From an uncultured Clostridia bacterium (GTDB lineage Bacteria; Bacillota; Clostridia; Oscillospirales; Acutalibacteraceae), in contig CANQGN010000087.1 of NCBI GenBank assembly GCA_947623215.1, forward strand, positions 1-6,406: a stretch of DNA of 6,406 nucleotides. Reading direction: 5' to 3'. Shown in pieces: positions 5,971-6,406 of this stretch; positions within the stretch are counted from its first letter, which is position 1; every line of letters starts with the position of its first letter. Under the pieces are notes generated by a model. It ran no database searches and had not been told where the DNA came from. It was given only the letters and a program-made list of their open reading frames with translations. The translations under genes were made by a program, and so were the position numbers.

Positions 5971-6106
5971 TCTGTTTTATCAGCATTCCTTTGAACGGGG
6001 AGAGCGGGGGTATGGTTCCGCGATCGTCATCTTCATGATGGTGGTAATCTCGATTATTACCTACCTGATACAGAAGACAGAAAAGAAATGGGTTCATTAT
6101 AATTAG
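5969..6106 (+). CDS. Carbohydrate ABC transporter permease, C-terminal fragment (MalF/UgpA class)
   Basis: The last 45 codons of an inner-membrane permease subunit of a binding-protein-dependent sugar importer. The pattern YLFYQHSFERGERGYGSA, followed by one hydrophobic helix (AIVIFMMVVISIITYLI) and a short basic tail ending in TAG (6104-6106), is typical of the end of MalF/UgpA-type subunits, in which this is the final membrane helix. The rest of the usual roughly 290-residue protein, including the EAA loop that contacts the ATPase, is missing because the sequence changes at the breakpoint. The start given is the first codon that fits the family, not a real start. A MalG-type partner starts 16 nt downstream, the usual order for these pairs. 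The short length lowers certainty, but the neighbour strongly supports the call. Confidence 0.75.
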   Translation, partial: YLFYQHSFERGERGYGSAIVIFMMVVISIITYLIQKTEKKWVHYN

Positions 6107-6122
6107 AAAAGGGGATGGAAAT

Positions 6123-6406
6123 ATGGGATATCAAGCAAAACGCCGGTTAAATTCCACGATCATTCATACAGCGCTGATCATCGGCGCCATAGCCATGCTG
6201 GTCCCCTTTGTGTGGATGGTTCTTACCGCATTTAAGACAAAGAGCCAGGCAATATCGGTAGATCCGTTTTATATTCTGCCGCAGGGGGGATGGCACTGGG
6301 AGAATTTTTCAGAGGTCTGGAATTCCTATAACTTTTTTACTCTGTATATAAACACTCTGGTGGTAATGGTTCTGAGAGTGCTGTGCGCGGTACTGACGGC
6401 GACAAT
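6123..6406 (+). CDS. Carbohydrate ABC transporter permease, N-terminal part (MalG/UgpE class), cut by window end
   Basis: The first 94 codons of the second permease subunit of a sugar importer; the frame is open at the window end. It begins with a short basic cytoplasmic tail (MGYQAKRRLN), then a first membrane helix at about 14-36 running into VPFVWMVLTAFKT, the characteristic end of helix 1 in MalG-type proteins. A periplasmic stretch follows with WENFSEVW, then INTLVVMVLRVL, the start of the next helix and of the transport domain. The ATG at 6123 has an A/G-rich ribosome site (GGGG at 6111-6114, 8 nt before it) and follows the upstream permease fragment by 16 nt, as in a shared operon. Codons such as AGA, ATA and TTA appear here but are rare in the GC-rich part of the window, marking a different source or a foreign segment. 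The sugar is not predictable. Confidence 0.92.
   Translation, partial: MGYQAKRRLNSTIIHTALIIGAIAMLVPFVWMVLTAFKTKSQAISVDPFYILPQGGWHWENFSEVWNSYNFFTLYINTLVVMVLRVLCAVLTAT

Noticed and set aside
5870..6097. Minus-strand 75-codon frame across the breakpoint
   Set aside because: Antisense to the permease fragment and spanning the join, with no ribosome site or domain.
1..6406. An undescribed defence or mobile system
   Set aside because: Every sizeable coding region belongs to a known family (Bce-type module, AlaX, PhoR-type kinase, sugar permeases), and there is no leftover gene-sized space.

Overview
The window looks like a piece of a GC-rich Clostridia-type Firmicute, possibly an Oscillospirales/Ruminococcaceae gut lineage. 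The support is a BceS/BceA/BceB-like peptide-resistance module, Shine-Dalgarno starts (GGAG/GGAGG), intrinsic terminators, a textbook sigma-A promoter, and tRNA genes with encoded CCA. The taxonomic guess is inference. Almost all of it (1 to about 5960) has one style: sampled lines are about two-thirds GC. From about 5968 the sequence changes abruptly to a different composition (hand count for 6121-6406: 133 of 286 bases are G or C, about 47%) and to unrelated gene content.

Layout, left to right. Positions 1-468 (+) hold the C-terminal catalytic part of an intramembrane-sensing histidine kinase of the BceS type. An inverted repeat and an extended -10 promoter follow, then a translationally coupled ABC ATPase (579-1340) and a ten-helix FtsX-type permease (1337-3379): a BceAB-type antimicrobial-peptide sensing and detoxification transporter. 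A long hairpin (3415-3455) separates this block from a convergent minus-strand block. Read in its own direction, the minus-strand block is: a PAS-containing PhoR-type histidine kinase lacking its N-terminus (5967-4993), a perfect consensus promoter (4961-4933), tRNA-Met(CAU), tRNA-Glu(UUC), an intrinsic terminator, and an AlaX-like alanyl-tRNA editing protein (4668-3466). Positions 5969-6406 (+) hold the end of one sugar-type ABC permease (MalF/UgpA class) and the start of its partner (MalG/UgpE class).

How the genes work together. The first block should act as a flux-sensing peptide-resistance system: the transporter senses and removes a cell-wall-active peptide and signals through the kinase and a response regulator that would lie upstream of the window. 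The minus-strand tRNA/AlaX block belongs to translation and its quality control. The PhoR-type kinase would normally sit beside an OmpR-family regulator, which is not in the window.

The main oddity is the breakpoint at about 5950-5970. Two unrelated genes on opposite strands are both cut there, with a sharp composition change and no mobile element visible. A chimeric assembly or mis-join is the simplest reading; a real rearrangement is possible. I found no convincing undescribed system in the window.
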